DNA of 64,000 nt from Streptomyces sp. HUAS MG91 (GCF_040529335.1 NZ_CP159534.1:5766001-5830000); one strand, 5' to 3'. Positions 1 to 8,457 are shown, counted from the stretch's first letter. The notes: generated by a model from the letters alone, not told the origin. Translations and numbers: made by a program.

Positions 1-836
1 GCGTCGAACTGGTTCCAGCCGGGGCCGATCCTGGTGCGCGCCGCGAAGGGGGCGTTGCCGTCGCCGGTGCCTTTGTAGAGCCACAGAACACCGGAGGCGT
101 CCCGCGCGACGAGGTCCGGCCATTGGTCGCCGGTGAGATCGCCCTTGCCGGTGAGCTGAGTGAACTGGTCCCAGGCGGGGCCGACCTTGTGGCGGGCGGT
201 GAGGGTGCCGTCGCTGTAGCCGTAGTACATCCACAGCACGCCGTCGGCGTCGCGGCCGATCACGTCGTAGCCCTGGGCGCCGCCGAGGTTGCCGGGGGAG
301 AAGACGCTGTCGTAGATGTTCCAGCCGCCTCCGACGTATCCGTAGCTGCTGGACAGTCCGCCGTTGGTCGTCCAGACCCAGGTGTCGTCGGCGACGCCGT
401 CGCCGTCGTCGTCGGCGCTGCTGGCCGTACGGACGTCCCCGTAGTCGGTGGCGAGCTGCTCGCGAGGGGCGAGGACCGTGGTGCTATCGGCCGCGTAGGA
501 GTACAGGGCGCCCCTGGTGTCGATGGCGAACATGCCGAAGACGGCGGCGGTTTGGGGCGCGGCGGCTACGGAGGTGCGGGTGGAAGCGGGTGCGATGCCC
601 TGGGCGGCCCGCGTGATCCGGAAGGCGTCGGACGACGTGGACGCCGCGCCGGTGTCCGCCGACGCGGTGCCGGCCGCGACGGCTATCAGGGTTGTGGTGA
701 CGAGAACGATCCCCAGCCGTGAGAAGGGTCTGGGGAGCGGTTGTCGGTGGTGCCTGGCATCAGGGTCTCCTCTGCGCAAAGACGGGCCGGCATCCCTGAA
801 CGAGCGGTACAACCGTCGCCTGTGACGGCACGTCAC
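1..836 (-). CDS. Secreted FG-GAP/VCBS repeat protein, partial at the window edge
   Basis: The reverse strand carries an open frame that runs off the left edge, so the C-terminus is missing. It has an Arg-rich start, a hydrophobic signal core ending in an Ala-x-Ala-like site (LIAVAAGTASA), then repeats of the type D-x-D-G-D-x-x-D-L and G-W-N-x-x-D with aromatic blades, as in FG-GAP beta-propeller proteins of Streptomyces. Such proteins are exported and often bind glycans or partners, but no specific function is visible here. The start is uncertain. The frame opens after a stop at 840-842, and the in-frame candidates are GTG at 836 and TTG at 779. The only good Shine-Dalgarno (AGAGGAG near 770) precedes an out-of-frame ATG at 760. 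It is transcribed divergently from the toxin gene. Confidence 0.7.
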   Translation of the reverse strand, partial: MTCRHRRRLYRSFRDAGPSLRRGDPDARHHRQPLPRPFSRLGIVLVTTTLIAVAAGTASADTGAASTSSDAFRITRAAQGIAPASTRTSVAAAPQTAAVFGMFAIDTRGALYSYAADSTTVLAPREQLATDYGDVRTASSADDDGDGVADDTWVWTTNGGLSSSYGYVGGGWNIYDSVFSPGNLGGAQGYDVIGRDADGVLWMYYGYSDGTLTARHKVGPAWDQFTQLTGKGDLTGDQWPDLVARDASGVLWLYKGTGDGNAPFAARTRIGPGWNQFD

Positions 837-1072
837 ACTTCAGGCAGGCCGCGGATCACTGTTCGGAGTGAATGCCTCGCAGAGCTTGTCATATGCATTT
901 ACTGTGTGCCTAGTGTGAGTTTCCAGTGGCGTATCAGTGAAGATCGCGCCTTGTTGATGCGGCCGGACGACCGCCTCGCGCCGGTTCGTCGTGCTGTCGA
1001 CTCGATTGCTGCACGGCCGGATCGAGGTCGTCATGTCAGGCCCATGACATATACGCCCGTCGATGGCGGTGC
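837..1072. promoter_or_regulatory. Divergent intergenic region, candidate toxin promoter
   Basis: This 236-bp gap separates the FG-GAP gene from the polymorphic toxin gene and is less GC-rich than its surroundings. On the plus strand TTGTCA (886-891) and TAGTGT (911-916) resemble -35 and -10 boxes, but the 19-bp spacer is long, so this is only a candidate. No gene is supported here. Confidence 0.3.
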
Positions 1073-4000
1073 GTGGGGGGAATCGGGTTGAGACTCGACA
1101 GATCGTCAAGTGGGCACAGTAGACGAAGATTTGCCCGGCTCGCGCCGGCGCTGACCTCCGTCACCGCGCTGGCTCTGATCACAGGGCTGGCTGCGCAACC
1201 GGACGCCCTGACACCGAAGCAGGGCGACCGTACCGAAAAGGTCGGTTACGACTGGTACGAGGACACAGCCGCGGAGCAGCTGCGGCAGGACCAGTGCCTG
1301 ATGAACGGCGTGCTGCAACTGGGCGGCACAACCATGGCGGCTGTCGCTCAAGATGCCCTCAACCAGCCGGCGGACCAGCTGCATGTGCTGGCCAACCGAG
1401 AGCACTGGGAGGACACGCCGCTCAGCAAGGCCTACGACGCGGACAAGGCCTCCGCCAGGAAGGCCATGGACGATTTCGACACCCTGAAAACTGGGTGGTA
1501 CGACAAACTCGCCGGCCTGGACGCGCCCGGCGGGTTCACCGAGTCCGAATTCCACTGGCCGCCCGGCTCGGGCGGCGACGGCAAGAAGGACTTCTACGAT
1601 CAGACCGGGCTCGGGCAGTGGGTCGCGAACCGGTTCTGGCAGCAGGACAGTGACTTCTACGAGGACCCGACTCCGCTCGCCGACACGGCGACGAAGAACG
1701 CGGTGAAGGCTCTCGGGGCTCCGCTCTACGGCGCCGATACGGACGGATCGAGTGCGGAGTACGACCGTCACCAGGCCTACGACGTTCTGACGAACTGGAG
1801 TCTGGAGCCGACCGGTGCGGACAACGCCCGGATCTTCCTGGAGTCGGGCGGCTTCCCGACCTCGGCGCCGGAGTCGGACAGCGCGGAGTTCCGGATCGGG
1901 GTCGAGAACCTCAAGACCCGGTTCGCCGCGTGCGCGTGGCGTGACCCGATCGACCCCGACCGGGTACTGGGTGAGGAAGAGAGCACCTCCGCCGCGGAGT
2001 GGCAGCAGGAGATCGCCTCTCAGGCCGCGCAGCGCAACCAGATCCTGAGCGCCAACACCACGGCCGCCAAGGCGCTCGTCTCGGGATCGAAGATCCTCGG
2101 GAACATGCTGGGCAACTCCTGGGTGGCCGACCATGTCGTCCGCTGGCAGTCCTACTGGGCTCCCGGTGGGGCAGGCAAGGGCGAGGCGTTCCCGCCGGAC
2201 GCGGCCCAGTTCACCAAAGCGAAGAACAGCCTGGCGCAGGCGCAGTCGGTCACCAAGGCGCAGCTGATTCTGCTCAAGCAGCAGGCGGCAGCCGCGAAAC
2301 GTGCGGTGACCACCAGCGATACCGCGGTGACGGACGCGAACGCGATCGCCGATGCCAACGGGGCGCCGCGCGGTCGGGGTCTTCTCGTGGCTCAGCAGAA
2401 GGCGCAGGTCACGCACGGCATCGCGGCGGCACTGGACGCCATGGTGATTGCCGGGCAGACGACCGAGGCGGCGACGCATGCATCCGCTGCCGACAGTGCC
2501 ACGATCGCGCAGCGCGCCATCGCGCAGGCCGCGCAGACCAAGGCGGAGTTCCGCAAGGAGGCCGCGCAGTACGCCGAGTTGCAGGCCAAGTGGGCGGCGG
2601 CGTCCGCGAAGCTGCACCGCGACAACGCCAAGGCGGACAAGGAGACCGCCGAGGCGAAGCTGGCGGAGGCGCTGACGGCGGAGGGCGACGCGAAGGCTGC
2701 CGCGGAGGACGCGCACAAGAAGCGGCTCGCGGCCGAGGCCGAGGAGAAGACGGCCAAGGAAGAGAAGGAGACGGCGGCCGCCAAGCAGGCGGAGGCCGCT
2801 CGGCACCGCAAGGACGCCGAGGGCTACAACACCACCGCGCAGGACGCCAAGAAGAAGGCCGAGACCGCGGCCGACACCGCCTCGGCCCGGCGCAAGGACG
2901 CGGAGACCGCGCGCGACGACGCCAAGGACAAGCGCGACGACGCGTGGGACGCGGAGCAGAAGGCCGACGCCGCGCGCGCCAAGGCCGACGCCAAGGACGC
3001 CTACGCCGACTCACTGGACGCGGGCGACGCGGCAACCGCCGCGCGCGCGGCGGCCGATGAGGCGGACCGGCAGGCGACCACGGCGGAGACGGCGGCGAAG
3101 AACGCCCGCGCCTCGGCGGACGCCGCCACCCAGGCGGCAGCCGACGCGGACGCGGCAGCCACCCGCGCCGAGGCTGCCGCGGGCCGCGCCCGCGCCGACT
3201 CCGACGCCGCCCAGGCCGACAAGGCGACGGCGGACGCCGCGGTGCGCACCGCGACCAGCGCCGCCGCCGACGCGATCGCCGCCTCGAAGGACGCGGCAGC
3301 CGAGGCCGCCGCGGCGGTCAAGGACGCCGCCGAGGCGGAGAAGCACGCCAAGGAGGCCAGGACCCAGGCCGACGAGGCGCTGAAGCAGTCCGTCATCGCG
3401 CGCGTGGCGGCCGCCAAGGCGGCCGGCTTCGCCTACACGACCGCCCAGGCGGCGGTCGACGCCCGCCAGTCCGCGGCGCTCGTCGCGACCCCGGCCAACG
3501 ACGCGATCCAGCTCGGCTCCCCGTACGTCACCAAGGACTCCGCGGCCGGACTGGTCGTTCTCGCGGGCCAGGGCGCCAAGACCATCGCCGAACAGCAGGC
3601 GGCGGTCGCCGACGCCCACGCCGCGAACGCGGCGAAGGAGGCGGCACTCGCCAAGTCCCTCGCGGACAAGGCCTCGGCGGACGCCAAGGCGGCACTCCAG
3701 GCGGCGGCAGGCGCGGCAGCGGCCGCCTCCGAGGCCCAGGGCTACGCGAAGGAGGCCCTCGGCTACTCGGCGGCGGCCGCCCTGGCAGCGTCCAAGGCCA
3801 CCCAGTCCCTGACCCGCACCATCGAGTACGACCGCCAGGCCACCGCCGACGCGGCAGCGGCCGACGCGGCAGCGGGCCGCGCCGAGGGCTACGCCACCGA
3901 CGCCCGCAACTCGGCCGACGAGGCGGCCCTGGACGCGGAGGCGGCCCGCAACGCGGCCTCCCAGGCCGAAGCGGCGGCGAAGGACGCGCGCGACGCGGCG

Positions 4001-5506
4001 AACCGGGCGGACGCGGACGCGACGGCAGCCGAGGAGGCGGCCAAGGAGGCGGACAAGTACGCCAAGGAGGCCCAGGACACCGCGGATCGCACGGAGCGCG
4101 AGCAGGCGAACCAGCAGGTCTCGTCCGGGGCCGGCACCGGGATCGGTGGCGTGTTCTACGTCATCGACAAGACCGACGTGACGGATGTGCACCAGGACAA
4201 CGACTGCAAGGTCGATGTGGGGCTGGGCGGTTGCTCGGTGGACTTCACTGTCCATTTCACCGCCACTGTCAGCTTCTACATGTGCACTAACCCGGATGTC
4301 CCGGCCACCGAGTCCGGCTGCCCGCTCTCGGACACGCTGTTCCTGAAGACCACGCAGTTTCCGGATATGAAGCAGACGGTCAACCGCTTCTTCACCAACT
4401 GGGAACTTATCGAGGGCATCACGAAGGCGATCGCCAAGGTCGCCTGGGACGTCCTCGTCCAGGACTTCATCGACTGCTACCACGGCAGCGCCAGTGGGTG
4501 CGCGTGGGCCGCGACCAACTTCATCCCCGGCAAGAAGCTAGAGGACATCGCCCAGGCCATCCGCGCACTGGACGGAGCGATGCGTACCGGCGTCGGAGTC
4601 AGCGACGCGTTCAAGGCGCTCAAGGCACTCGACATGGACGCCGAGGCGCTCGCCGACATCGAGCGCTCGGTCAACACCTACGAAGATCTGCTGACCGCGT
4701 GCAAGGTCAACAGCTTCCCGGCGGACACTCGCGTGCTCATGGCGGACGGCACTCGCAAGAAGATCGGCGAAATCCGTAAGGACGATCTGGTGCGCGCGAC
4801 CGACCCCGACACGGGGCTGACGGTCTCGGAACCCGTGACGCGCACGTTCGGACACGACACCGACCACCTGGTGGACATCACCGTGGCCGGGGGCAACCGC
4901 ATCTCCAGTACGACGGGACACCGCTTCTACGTCGCGGGCCGCGGCTGGACCAGGGTCTCCGAACTCCGGGTCGGCGACAGCCTCCGCTCTCCCGACGGGA
5001 CGCTGCGCCCTGTGACCGACTTGCGTGACCGGTCGGGCCTGACGCCGCGCAAGGTGTACGACATGACCGTCGACGGTCTGCACTCGTTCTACGTTGCGGT
5101 TGGCCAAGCCTCCGTGCTGGTACACAACTGCAATGACCTCGTCGCGGACAACCGGGCGTTCCCCGGGCTCGCTCACGTGATCGGCGAGCATGTCAACGTC
5201 TCGGATGCCAGAGCCTTCGAACTGGCGACGGAGAAGGGGGTCAACAGCGTCTTCATCGATGAGCAGACCGCTCAGCAGGTAGTCGACTACGCCCTGGCGA
5301 ACAAGGCCAACGAGATCACGAAGTGGCGTAGTGGCAGGGAGCAGCGGAAGACGCTGACCGGCACCTTTGGCGCCAGGAACTCACTTGGGAAGGTGTTCCA
5401 CGCCGATGGCACGATCACCACTGCCGGGAACAGGTACAAGATCATTCTCCAGCGGGCGAAGGGGCACAGCAATGGCTTCTACGTGTACACGGCCTACCCG
5501 GAGTAG
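1073..5506 (+). CDS. Secreted polymorphic toxin: coiled coil, Hint domain and RNase A-like C-terminal toxin
   Basis: This 1477-residue protein has a Sec signal peptide (Arg-rich stretch, hydrophobic core to about residue 42), a globular region to about 430, and a very Ala/Lys/Asp-rich heptad coiled coil at about 435-1010. A short Cys-containing region follows, then a Hint (intein-like) domain at about 1214-1352, and a 125-residue C-terminal domain from Cys1353. The Hint domain opens SFPADTRVLMADG and closes VLVHN before Cys, the usual self-cleavage junction. The C-terminal domain has HVIGEHV near its start and ends GFYVYTAYPE, which fits the BECR-fold bacterial RNase A-like toxins of CDI systems. 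The likely role is contact- or secretion-delivered RNase toxicity toward competitors. GTG at 1073 is used as the start; TTG at 1088 after GGGGGGA is the alternative. The immunity gene follows at 6 bp. Confidence 0.82.
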   Translation: MGGIGLRLDRSSSGHSRRRFARLAPALTSVTALALITGLAAQPDALTPKQGDRTEKVGYDWYEDTAAEQLRQDQCLMNGVLQLGGTTMAAVAQDALNQPADQLHVLANREHWEDTPLSKAYDADKASARKAMDDFDTLKTGWYDKLAGLDAPGGFTESEFHWPPGSGGDGKKDFYDQTGLGQWVANRFWQQDSDFYEDPTPLADTATKNAVKALGAPLYGADTDGSSAEYDRHQAYDVLTNWSLEPTGADNARIFLESGGFPTSAPESDSAEFRIGVENLKTRFAACAWRDPIDPDRVLGEEESTSAAEWQQEIASQAAQRNQILSANTTAAKALVSGSKILGNMLGNSWVADHVVRWQSYWAPGGAGKGEAFPPDAAQFTKAKNSLAQAQSVTKAQLILLKQQAAAAKRAVTTSDTAVTDANAIADANGAPRGRGLLVAQQKAQVTHGIAAALDAMVIAGQTTEAATHASAADSATIAQRAIAQAAQTKAEFRKEAAQYAELQAKWAAASAKLHRDNAKADKETAEAKLAEALTAEGDAKAAAEDAHKKRLAAEAEEKTAKEEKETAAAKQAEAARHRKDAEGYNTTAQDAKKKAETAADTASARRKDAETARDDAKDKRDDAWDAEQKADAARAKADAKDAYADSLDAGDAATAARAAADEADRQATTAETAAKNARASADAATQAAADADAAATRAEAAAGRARADSDAAQADKATADAAVRTATSAAADAIAASKDAAAEAAAAVKDAAEAEKHAKEARTQADEALKQSVIARVAAAKAAGFAYTTAQAAVDARQSAALVATPANDAIQLGSPYVTKDSAAGLVVLAGQGAKTIAEQQAAVADAHAANAAKEAALAKSLADKASADAKAALQAAAGAAAAASEAQGYAKEALGYSAAAALAASKATQSLTRTIEYDRQATADAAAADAAAGRAEGYATDARNSADEAALDAEAARNAASQAEAAAKDARDAANRADADATAAEEAAKEADKYAKEAQDTADRTEREQANQQVSSGAGTGIGGVFYVIDKTDVTDVHQDNDCKVDVGLGGCSVDFTVHFTATVSFYMCTNPDVPATESGCPLSDTLFLKTTQFPDMKQTVNRFFTNWELIEGITKAIAKVAWDVLVQDFIDCYHGSASGCAWAATNFIPGKKLEDIAQAIRALDGAMRTGVGVSDAFKALKALDMDAEALADIERSVNTYEDLLTACKVNSFPADTRVLMADGTRKKIGEIRKDDLVRATDPDTGLTVSEPVTRTFGHDTDHLVDITVAGGNRISSTTGHRFYVAGRGWTRVSELRVGDSLRSPDGTLRPVTDLRDRSGLTPRKVYDMTVDGLHSFYVAVGQASVLVHNCNDLVADNRAFPGLAHVIGEHVNVSDARAFELATEKGVNSVFIDEQTAQQVVDYALANKANEITKWRSGREQRKTLTGTFGARNSLGKVFHADGTITTAGNRYKIILQRAKGHSNGFYVYTAYPE

Positions 5507-5512
5507 TGGCGG

Positions 5513-6148
5513 ATGACTGAGCGCTACCACGAGTTCATGTTCGGTGTCCCATGGGTGATGAGCTTCTTCCACCAGGACTGGAGGCATGACGCACCCACAC
5601 CGGCTGGAGTCGTTGCGCACCAGTTCGTGGACGAGCTGTACCCGGCGTCGGTGCTGAGCGTGCGCAGGGACGCACAGCACCTCGTGGACCAGCTGGCTCC
5701 TGGCCGGATCGAGACACTCTGGACGAGCTGCTCGGAGGAGAGGAATCTCTTCCCCGGGTGCGTCACAGACGGTGCCGTGTGGATGCGGCAGATCATCGCG
5801 GAGTGCGACACCTGGCTGGCCCGTCGCGGCGATGAGCCAGTACTCCCCGAAGCCGACCGGTACGACGGCTTGGAACTCCTCGACCCAGTCCTGCGCGAGA
5901 TCGCGGAGTTTACGGGCCTCCTTGGTGAGGAGGTATCCGAAGCCCTGACCGAGTGCGCGCGGCGATGCACCCCCGACCTCGCCTTCCGGCTGTTGTTGCC
6001 GGCCCTGCGGGAGAGCTGTCTGTACGGGCCGCAGCGGCCCTTCGAGTTGAGTTCCGCCCAGTTCGGCAGGCTGAAGCGCCTCGGATCCGCTTTCCACTAC
6101 GGCGAGTTCGTGGTGAGCGAGTACGAGTACCTCGTGTACGAGGGGTAG
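5513..6148 (+). CDS. CdiI-type immunity protein
   Basis: This 211-residue cytosolic protein has no signal peptide. It begins 6 bp after the toxin stop codon, so translation is probably coupled. FHQDW at residues 19-23, inside an N-terminal helix, is the hallmark of the CdiI_2 family of contact-dependent-inhibition immunity proteins, which bind and neutralise the cognate C-terminal toxin. The rest is acidic and helical, as expected for a protein blocking a basic RNase. Position, size and motif together make immunity much more likely than an unrelated hypothetical protein. Which toxin surface it covers cannot be read from sequence. A strong terminator lies just downstream, so toxin and immunity form a two-gene unit. 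Confidence 0.8.
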   Translation: MTERYHEFMFGVPWVMSFFHQDWRHDAPTPAGVVAHQFVDELYPASVLSVRRDAQHLVDQLAPGRIETLWTSCSEERNLFPGCVTDGAVWMRQIIAECDTWLARRGDEPVLPEADRYDGLELLDPVLREIAEFTGLLGEEVSEALTECARRCTPDLAFRLLLPALRESCLYGPQRPFELSSAQFGRLKRLGSAFHYGEFVVSEYEYLVYEG

Positions 6149-6162
6149 TAAGCGCAGCAGCA

Positions 6163-6201
6163 GCAGGTGTGGCCCGGTCGAGTCGACCGGGCCACACCTG
6201 C
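6163..6201. terminator. Bidirectional terminator between immunity gene and TetR gene
   Basis: A perfect 18-bp inverted repeat (6163-6180 with 6184-6201) with a 3-nt loop lies between the convergent immunity and tetR genes. There is no long T tract, which is normal for Streptomyces terminators. Confidence 0.8.
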
Positions 6202-6286
6202 AACGACGCGGCGCGACGACCGTGTGGGACGTAACCGATTCGACGTAGCTGCCCGGATTCTGCGCTGCGTGAATGAGGGGTGGGCC

Positions 6287-6913
6287 TCACCCCGAAGCCG
6301 CCGCCAACCCCCCCAACAACAGCGCCGTGAACCGGCGGACCCACTCCCCGTCCACCGGCTCCGCGCTCACCAGGGTCCGGTGCACGACGGCGCCCGCCGC
6401 CACGTCGAAGATCAGGTCCGCGGTCGCCGCCGCGGACCGGGGGTCCGGGGCCGCCGGGAGTTCTCCGCGCCGCTCGGCCCGAGCCCGTCCCTCCAGCACC
6501 AATCGTTTCTGCCGGTCCACGATCGAGTTCCGGATCCGCTCCCGCAGCGGCGCGTCCCGGGTGGACTCGGCGACCACCGCCATGAGCGCCGTCTTCGTCT
6601 CCGGCCGGTCCAGGATCGCCGCGAACTGGAGGACCACGCCCTCGATGTCCGCGGCCAGGGAACCTCTGTCGGGCAGTTCGAGTTCGTCGAAGAGGACGGC
6701 CACCGCGTCGACGACGAGTTCGTTCTTCCCGGCCCAGCGCCGGTACAGCGTCGTCTTCGCGACACCCGCCCGCGTCGCCACATCGCCCAGCGTCAGCTTC
6801 GACCAGCCGAGCTCCACCAGCGCCTCGCGCGTCGCCTCCAGGATCGCCTCGTCCGCGGTGGCGGACCGCGGTCGGCCGGGGCGGCCCGTGGGAGAAGAGG
6901 TGCGGCTCTGCAT
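6287..6913 (-). CDS. TetR/AcrR-family transcriptional regulator
   Basis: This 208-residue repressor-type protein has an N-terminal HTH at about residues 20-65 (LGDVATRAGVAKTTLYRRW is the recognition helix region) and a helical ligand-binding C-terminal half of the TetR_C type. ATG at 6913 is chosen because homologous proteins begin just before the GRPGRPR arm. An upstream ATG at 6925 falls inside a 12-bp palindrome. The gene is divergent from the thioredoxin-TPR gene, and a second, better operator-like inverted repeat lies at 7013-7029, so autoregulation and control of the divergent gene are both possible. The ligand is unknown. Confidence 0.85.
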   Translation of the reverse strand: MQSRTSSPTGRPGRPRSATADEAILEATREALVELGWSKLTLGDVATRAGVAKTTLYRRWAGKNELVVDAVAVLFDELELPDRGSLAADIEGVVLQFAAILDRPETKTALMAVVAESTRDAPLRERIRNSIVDRQKRLVLEGRARAERRGELPAAPDPRSAAATADLIFDVAAGAVVHRTLVSAEPVDGEWVRRFTALLLGGLAAASG

Positions 6914-6924
6914 GGACGCGACCA

Positions 6925-6936
6925 TACCGGCCGGTA
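6925..6936. promoter_or_regulatory. 12-bp palindrome near the tetR start
   Basis: TACCGGCCGGTA is a perfect palindrome lying 11 bp upstream of the chosen tetR start codon. It may be an autoregulatory site. Confidence 0.35.
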
Positions 6937-7012
6937 GGCAGGGAGCGGATCGACCGTTCCGGGTGAGCCAGATCACCGGAGAGTCCACCCCGCGCGCCAC
7001 CCATGACAGTTA

Positions 7013-7029
7013 CGCTACGACCCGTAGCG
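7013..7029. promoter_or_regulatory. Probable TetR operator
   Basis: CGCTACG-ACC-CGTAGCG is a perfect 7-bp inverted repeat with a 3-bp centre, located between the divergent tetR and thioredoxin genes. Operators of this CGCTACG...CGTAGCG form are common for Streptomyces TetR repressors. Assignment to this TetR is inference. Confidence 0.55.
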
Positions 7030-7230
7030 AAAGCTCGAACTCGTACGGTCTCCCGGTCTGCACCCCGGTCGGCCACGACGAGCGGCAACCACAGGTGCCG
7101 GGTGGGGACCCGGCGCCGAAGCACCAGGCCGAGTCCGCTCCGTGTTTCTTACTGCGTCTCGCAATCCGGCGGGAGGCGCTCGGAGCCGGACCCGGCCCAC
7201 AACCGTCCGCGGAAGGGGGAGACTGTACGC

Positions 7231-8199
7231 ATGCAGCCACGGAACATGTCCATGAGCGGAGTCGTCGACCTCGCCGCGGTGAAGGCGGCCCAGGAGGCCA
7301 AGGCCAAGGCGGAGCAGGCCCGCGCCGAAGCGGCCCGCAACGGCGGGGGCGGCGCGGTGTCGCCGTCGAGCCTCGTCATCGACGTCAGCGAGGCGGACTT
7401 CGAGCGCGATGTACTGCAGCGCTCCACAGAGGTGCCCGTCGTCATCGACTTCTGGGCCGAGTGGTGCGAGCCCTGCAAGCAGCTGAGCCCCCTCCTCGAG
7501 CGCCTCGCCACCGAGTACAACGGCCGCTTCGTGCTCGCGAAGATCGACGTCGACGCCAATCAGATGCTGATGCAGCAGTTCGGGGTCCAGGGGATCCCGG
7601 CCGTCTTCGCCGTCGTCGCCGGGCAGGCCCTGCCCCTCTTCCAGGGTGCCGCCCCCGAGTCCCAGATCCGGGGCACCCTCGACCAGTTGATCCAGGTCGC
7701 CGAGGAGCGCTTCGGGCTCGTCGGCATCACGGTCGACGCGGACGCGGAGGGCCCCGCGCCGGTCGTGGAGGCTCCGCCCGGCCCGTACGACGCGCTCCTC
7801 GAAGCGGCCGTGCAGGCCCTCGACGCCGGCGACATGGCCGGCGCGATCCAGGCGTACAAGAACGTGCTGTCGGACGACCCCGGCAACACCGAGGCCAAGC
7901 TCGGCCTCGGCCAGGCCGAACTGCTCCAGCGCGTCCAGGGCCTCGACCCGCAGAAGGTGCGCACGGACGCCGCGCAGAACCCCGGTGACGTGCGGGCCCA
8001 GGTGGCCGCCGCCGATCTGGACCTGGTCGGCGGTCATGTCGAGGACGCCTTCGGACGCCTCGTCGACACCGTGGCGCGCTCGGCGGGCGACGACCGCGAG
8101 ACGGCGCGGGTCCGCCTGCTCGAACTGTTCGAGGTCGTCGGGGGCGACGACCCGCGTGTGACCACTGCGCGTACGGCTCTGGCCCGGGTTCTCTTCTGA
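7231..8199 (+). CDS. Thioredoxin-TPR co-chaperone (YbbN/CnoX-like)
   Basis: This 322-residue protein has an Ala/Lys-rich N-terminal helix (about 1-45), a thioredoxin fold with active-site motif WCEPC (Cys79 and Cys82), and a C-terminal TPR-like helical region from about 190 containing the AIQAYKNVLSDDPGN repeat. This is the architecture of YbbN/CnoX, a holdase that protects chaperone clients from oxidation. Unlike E. coli YbbN, both active-site cysteines are present here, so redox activity is plausible. The ATG at 7231 is preceded by GGAAGGGGGA at good spacing; the frame remains open upstream but without coding character. It is a monocistronic gene followed by a nested hairpin. Confidence 0.85.
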   Translation: MQPRNMSMSGVVDLAAVKAAQEAKAKAEQARAEAARNGGGGAVSPSSLVIDVSEADFERDVLQRSTEVPVVIDFWAEWCEPCKQLSPLLERLATEYNGRFVLAKIDVDANQMLMQQFGVQGIPAVFAVVAGQALPLFQGAAPESQIRGTLDQLIQVAEERFGLVGITVDADAEGPAPVVEAPPGPYDALLEAAVQALDAGDMAGAIQAYKNVLSDDPGNTEAKLGLGQAELLQRVQGLDPQKVRTDAAQNPGDVRAQVAAADLDLVGGHVEDAFGRLVDTVARSAGDDRETARVRLLELFEVVGGDDPRVTTARTALARVLF

Positions 8200-8269
8200 G
8201 GCGTCAGTGACCTGTTCCTAAACGCCACGGCATGTGGTGCCGGGGTGAAAGTTCTGTTCTTGAGGGCAC

Positions 8270-8313
8270 ACAGCGGCCGCGCTTTACCAAAACTTGGTAA
8301 TCCCGGCCGCTGT
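8270..8313. terminator. Nested hairpin after the thioredoxin-TPR gene
   Basis: The outer arms ACAGCGGCCG (8270-8279) and CGGCCGCTGT (8304-8313) pair perfectly. They enclose an inner palindrome TTACCAA-AAC-TTGGTAA. It can act as a terminator for the gene ending at 8199, although the inner palindrome looks like a protein-binding site. Confidence 0.5.
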
Positions 8314-8325
8314 TACTTGGAGTAA
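8284..8325. promoter_or_regulatory. Two adjacent TTAC...GTAA palindromes
   Basis: TTACCAA-AAC-TTGGTAA (8284-8300) and TTACTTGGAGTAA (8313-8325) are perfect or near-perfect dyads with the same TTAC/GTAA half-sites. They are candidate operators for the downstream envelope operon. The cognate regulator is unknown. Confidence 0.4.
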
Positions 8326-8439
8326 GTCGAAGCCCTTGTTCTGTCCGGTTACCTACCGGATTCAACCGTTCTGTCAGGCGGTAGGGCTGTACCCTGCGTC
8401 GCCGTCCGAGTCCGGGCGGTCGCGGCGCGGTTATCCGTC

Positions 8440-8457
8440 CGTTACCCGTGAGTAACG
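8440..8457. promoter_or_regulatory. Third TTAC...GTAA palindrome
   Basis: CGTTAC-CCGTGA-GTAACG has 6-bp perfect arms and resembles the TTAC-centred sites bound by several actinobacterial TetR regulators of lipid metabolism. It is a candidate operator only. Confidence 0.4.

Noticed and set aside
840..1109. An 89-codon minus-strand frame in the gap before the toxin gene
   Set aside because: It overlaps the toxin start region and has no coding character. The gap is better explained as a divergent control region.
2409..4483. Long minus-strand and alternative frames opposite the toxin coiled coil
   Set aside because: They are shadows created by the GC-rich, repetitive Ala codons on the other strand.
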